From: Flavobacteriaceae bacterium CP2B | Lineage (GTDB): Bacteria; Bacteroidota; Bacteroidia; Flavobacteriales; Flavobacteriaceae | Reading direction: 5' to 3' | Length of the DNA: 64,000 nucleotides | Assembly: GCA_001683825.1 (NCBI GenBank) | Contig: LXTR01000008.1 | Coordinates: 124,001 to 188,000, forward strand | Shown: positions 61,531 through 64,000 of the stretch, one piece after another | How the letters are laid out: each line of letters starts with the position of its first letter | Numbering within the stretch: position 1 is the first letter of the stretch | Made by a program: the position numbers and the translations under genes | The notes under the pieces: generated by a model | Databases searched by the model: none | What the model was told of the DNA's origin: nothing | The model's input: only the letters and a program-made list of their open reading frames with translations

Positions 61531-62919
61531 TCAGGAAGCCATTTCGGTAAAGTATTTGTAGAAATAGGGGATGGTTTCTATGCCTTTCAGGTAGTTCCGT
61601 ATACCGTAGTGTTCGTTGGGCGAGTGCAGTGCATCGCTGTCCAGCCCAAAACCCATAAGGATGGTTTTGCTATCGAGTTCCTTCTCGAAAAGTGACACGA
61701 TGGGAATGCTGCCGCCGCCCCTTTGGGGGATGGGGGTTGTTCCGAAGGTGGCCTCCAGGGCTTTGCTGGCAGCCTTGTAGCCGATATGGTCCATGGGGGT
61801 GACATAGGCTTGCCCGCCGTGGTGGGGTTGTATGCTTACCTGTACCCCGGGGGGGGCGATCAACTTAAAATGCTCGCTGAACAGGGCCGTAATCTCCTTC
61901 CAGTCCTGGTCGGGCACCAGCCGCATGGAGATCTTGGCATAGGCTTTGGCAGGGATGACGGTTTTGGCACCTTCGCCCGTGTACCCGCCCCAGATCCCGT
62001 TGACATCCAGGGTGGGGCGGATGGAATTCCTTTCAAGGGTGGTATATCCGGCTTCCCCATAGACCGCTGAAATACCCAGGGCTGCCTGGTATGCTTCAAG
62101 GTCAAAAGGGGCTTCCGCCATCGCGTTGCGCTCTTCTTTGGAAAGCGATATTACTTTGTCGTAAAATCCGGGAATGGTAATATGGTTTTGATCGTCGTGC
62201 AGGGATGCGATCATTTTTGTTAGGATGTTGATGGGGTTGGCCACCGCGCCCCCGTAGAGGCCGGAGTGCAGGTCGCGGTTTGGTCCGGTCACGCAGACTT
62301 CCACATAACTCAGCCCCCTCAGCCCGGTGGTGATCGATGGCACGTCGGGGGCAATCATGCCCGTATCGGAAATCAGGATCACATCGTTGGCCAGTTTGGC
62401 CCTGTTTTCCTTCACAAAGGCGTCCAGGCTACTGCTGCCCACTTCCTCTTCCCCTTCAATCATGAACTTGACGTTGCAGGGCAGGGCATCATGGGCCACC
62501 ATAAATTCCAGGGCCTTGATATGCATATACATCTGCCCCTTGTCATCACTGGCGCCCCGTGCAAAAATAGCCCCGTCCGGATGCAGGGGGGTACTTTTGA
62601 GCACAGGCTTAAAGGGCGGGGTGTCCCAAAGGTCGAGCGGGTCCGGGGGCTGTACATCGTAGTGCCCATATACCAGGATGGTGGGCAGGTCCGGACTCAG
62701 GATTTTTTCCCCGTAAACAATGGGGTATCCTTCGGTTTCACAGATTTCAACGGTATCGCAGCCGGCTTTTTCGAGTGCTGCGGCCACCGCCTGGGCAGTG
62801 TCCTCCATATCCTGGGCATGTGCGGAGTCTGCACTGACGGAGGGGATTTTAAGCAGTTCGATAAGTTCTTTAATAAAACGGTCCTTGTGTTGTTCCAGGT
62901 AATTGGCAAGATGTTGCAT
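61531..62919 (-). CDS. M20-family dipeptidase
   Basis: 462 residues. The metal and catalytic sites are visible: YGHYDVQPPDPLDLWDTPPF, RGASDDKGQ and the general base in EGEEEVGSSS. It is a cytoplasmic zinc exopeptidase of the M20A group that cleaves dipeptides. Length is normal. Start ATG at 62919. Confidence 0.94.
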   Translation of the reverse strand: MQHLANYLEQHKDRFIKELIELLKIPSVSADSAHAQDMEDTAQAVAAALEKAGCDTVEICETEGYPIVYGEKILSPDLPTILVYGHYDVQPPDPLDLWDTPPFKPVLKSTPLHPDGAIFARGASDDKGQMYMHIKALEFMVAHDALPCNVKFMIEGEEEVGSSSLDAFVKENRAKLANDVILISDTGMIAPDVPSITTGLRGLSYVEVCVTGPNRDLHSGLYGGAVANPINILTKMIASLHDDQNHITIPGFYDKVISLSKEERNAMAEAPFDLEAYQAALGISAVYGEAGYTTLERNSIRPTLDVNGIWGGYTGEGAKTVIPAKAYAKISMRLVPDQDWKEITALFSEHFKLIAPPGVQVSIQPHHGGQAYVTPMDHIGYKAASKALEATFGTTPIPQRGGGSIPIVSLFEKELDSKTILMGFGLDSDALHSPNEHYGIRNYLKGIETIPYFYKYFTEMAS

Positions 62920-63005
62920 GCGTACTTTTTAACAGAATGCTTAAATGTACAAAATCACCGAATGAATTTTTGAAGTTGGACCGTTTTTAAATTGAAATTT
63001 TGCCT

Positions 63006-63013
63006 TATATTTG
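63006..63013 (+). promoter_or_regulatory. -7 element for tRNA-Leu
   Basis: TATATTTG matches TAnnTTTG exactly, about 60 bases before the tRNA. A TTG at the normal -33 spacing is not evident. Confidence 0.55.
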
Positions 63014-63073
63014 CACCCCCTTAGCGAAGCAGCGGGGTTTTAAAGGCGATGTTCCTTTAGTGAACTCGCAATT

Positions 63074-63155
63074 GCAGGCGTGGTGGAATTGGTAGACACG
63101 CTAGACTTAGGATCTAGTGCCGCAAGGTGTGGGAGTTCGAGTCTCCCCGCCTGTA
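63074..63155 (+). tRNA. tRNA-Leu, anticodon UAG
   Basis: 82 bases. The acceptor stem is GCAGGCG (63074-63080) with CGCCTGT and discriminator A at 63155. The anticodon arm is CTAGA and TCTAG around CTTAGGA, giving TAG. A long variable arm (TGCCGCAAGGTG) marks a class II tRNA, and the T arm GGGAGTTCGAGTCTCC is normal. CCA is not encoded. A frame on the minus strand over this gene is spurious. Confidence 0.96.
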
Positions 63156-63167
63156 CAGAATGAAAAG

Positions 63168-63195
63168 AACCTCCGATCTCCCGGAGGTTTTTTTT
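63168..63195 (+). terminator. Terminator of tRNA-Leu, first copy
   Basis: AACCTCCG at 63168-63175 pairs with CGGAGGTT at 63182-63189 around a 6-base loop, with eight T ending at 63195. A strong rho-independent terminator. Confidence 0.9.
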
Positions 63196-63288
63196 GTGCC
63201 CTGAGCGCCCATAATGGCGGGGAGGCGAGAAGTTTATCGTGAAGGCGCAGACCTTTACGAAGTCTCCCCGCCTGTACAGAATGAAAAG

Positions 63289-63316
63289 AACCTCCGATCT
63301 CCCGGAGGTTTTTTTT
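63289..63316 (+). terminator. Terminator, second copy in the repeat
   Basis: The same stem and T tract as the first copy, exactly 121 bases downstream. It would act on any read-through transcript. Confidence 0.85.
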
Positions 63317-63404
63317 GTGCCCGAAAGGCCCATATTGGCGGGGAGGCGAGAAGTTTATCGTGAAGGCGCAGACCTTTACGAAGTCTCCCCGCCTTTACAA
63401 AGGT

Positions 63405-63440
63405 AAAAGCCGACTATTAGGAGTCGGCTTTTTTATTTTT
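63405..63440 (+). terminator. Third terminator after the repeats
   Basis: AAAAGCCGACT at 63405-63415 pairs with AGTCGGCTTTT at 63422-63432, followed by a T-rich tract. The sequence is unrelated to the two repeated terminators. Between here and 63688 I see no gene or clear structure. Confidence 0.85.
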
Positions 63441-63688
63441 GGTACAACATAGGTTCAACAAAAATAGTCTTATCCAGGCGGCCTTACTTTATTCGAACTG
63501 ATCTCCCCCCATTTTATGTATTTGTTAAAAAGGAAGGATTTTGGGTGATTATCGATGTAAAATCGTGAAGTCAGACAATAGGGGCGAAAATAAGGTAGAG
63601 TTTAATTGTCCGGATGGTTTTAAACAACCTTTTTTACGGTTCGACACATTTTATAGCGCTTGTATTCTGCTCAATGGTTGTCTTTCAT

Positions 63689-64000
63689 TTATAGGTTGAC
63701 CCCAAATAAATACCCGACTATCGCGGTAAGTCCCATGGCAATGGTTCCCCAAAATGTAATTCGAAGAATTGCCTTTCCAATATTCGACCCACCTGTTTTG
63801 GCTGCCAATGCCCCCAGAAGGATGAGGAAAAAAATGGCAAAGCCATATAGGTAGTATTCCATGCCACTCAAGGGCAGAAACAGAGCAACCAAAAAAGGTA
63901 GTATACCACCCCCGGTAAATGCTGCACCTGATGCAAGCGCAGCTTGTATCGGTTTTGCCTGACTTATTTCATTTATACCCAATTCATCCCTTATATGCGT
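63689..64000 (-). CDS. VIT1/CCC1-family metal transporter, C-terminal part
   Basis: The frame continues past the right edge, so about 103 C-terminal residues are seen. RDELGINEIS followed by QAALASGAAFTGGGILPFL is characteristic of the VIT (vacuolar iron/manganese transporter) family. Three membrane helices follow, ending GLTAIVGYLFGVNL. It probably moves Fe or Mn across the membrane. Confidence 0.88.
   Translation of the reverse strand, partial: THIRDELGINEISQAKPIQAALASGAAFTGGGILPFLVALFLPLSGMEYYLYGFAIFFLILLGALAAKTGGSNIGKAILRITFWGTIAMGLTAIVGYLFGVNL

Larger units (their letters stand above)
63141..63393 (+). repeat. 121-base tandem repeats of the tRNA-Leu 3' tail
   Basis: The last 11 bases of the T arm and acceptor stem (GTCTCCCCGCC) recur at 63141, 63262 and 63383, exactly 121 bases apart. 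Each of the two units between them holds a terminator and a large hairpin with arms GGCGGGGAG (63216-63224) and CTCCCCGCC (63264-63272). Inside it, CGTGAAGG at 63238-63245 pairs with CCTTTACG at 63252-63259 (7 of 8). The second unit repeats this 121 bases on. The units are nearly identical, differing mainly in about 12 bases before each hairpin. Confidence 0.85.

Noticed and set aside
63040-63333. 97-codon open frame on the minus strand
   Set aside because: It runs antisense through tRNA-Leu and the repeated terminators. Frames of this kind over tRNAs are annotation artefacts.
1-64000. CRISPR arrays, insertion sequences, prophage genes
   Set aside because: I saw no regularly spaced short repeats with unique spacers, no transposase or integrase and no phage structural genes. 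The tandem repeats present have long, near-identical units.

Overview
The window looks like chromosomal DNA of a marine-type member of the Flavobacteriaceae (phylum Bacteroidota) with unusually high GC for that family. The evidence is a fused ccoN-ccoO oxidase gene, a Sec-exported clade II nosZ, a fused ResB-CcsA haem-lyase, Bacteroidota families such as DUF4142, DUF4230, DUF4260 and DUF4407, and several -7 promoter elements of the Bacteroidota form TAnnTTTG. A Robiginitalea-like genus would fit the base composition, but this is an impression and not a placement.

Layout: 1-12 kb holds the tail of a CPBP protease, a PLP decarboxylase, ccsBA, a di-haem peroxidase-like lipoprotein, a cupredoxin, a DUF4142 protein, folE, a flavin reductase, an ECF sigma factor, an orphan C-terminal domain of a type ISP restriction enzyme and an FMN glutamate-synthase-like enzyme. 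12.6-15.5 kb is a likely nitric-oxide-linked group: an Rrf2 regulator with an Fe-S cysteine triad, a tryptophan 2,3-dioxygenase, the Fe-S repair protein RIC and a small membrane protein, with long palindromes in front. 15.6-22.4 kb has marC, a GH109-like oxidoreductase, hemN, a universal stress protein, a PIG-L deacetylase and a second Gfo/Idh/MocA protein. 22.4-31.7 kb is a nitrous oxide reduction locus: a divergent Rrf2 gene, cytochrome c, fasciclin lipoprotein, nosZ, a membrane protein, nosL, a cupin, nosD, nosF, nosY and a polytopic protein with a haem-copper-like histidine pattern. 31.7-41.7 kb is a complete cbb3 oxidase operon with its assembly genes, a truncated globin and a LOG-family gene. 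42-53 kb holds a cell-surface lipoprotein, a type II NADH dehydrogenase, hmgA, the hut operon (histidine to glutamate) and a divergent LysR gene. 53-62.9 kb is housekeeping and unknown genes around ruvC and hemW. The end holds tRNA-Leu(UAG) with a tandemly duplicated 3' tail and part of a VIT1-family gene.

Most striking: hemN, the nos operon and the cbb3 operon each carry a TGA-N6-TCA inverted repeat of FNR type, whose centre lies at exactly the same distance (29.5 bases) from the first base of a -7 element (two perfect TAnnTTTG, one with 7 of 8 matches). That is the geometry of a class II FNR/CRP-activated promoter. It ties haem synthesis without oxygen, high-affinity respiration and N2O respiration into one predicted oxygen-limitation regulon. 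No nitrate, nitrite or NO reductase is seen here, so nothing in the window shows complete denitrification.

Other unexplained structure: 121-base repeats of the tRNA-Leu tail with terminators and a large hairpin, a 189-base tandem repeat between ruvC and hemW, two nested hairpins before the ECF sigma gene, mutually exclusive hairpins before the glutamate-synthase-like gene, and a short candidate sRNA before hmgA.
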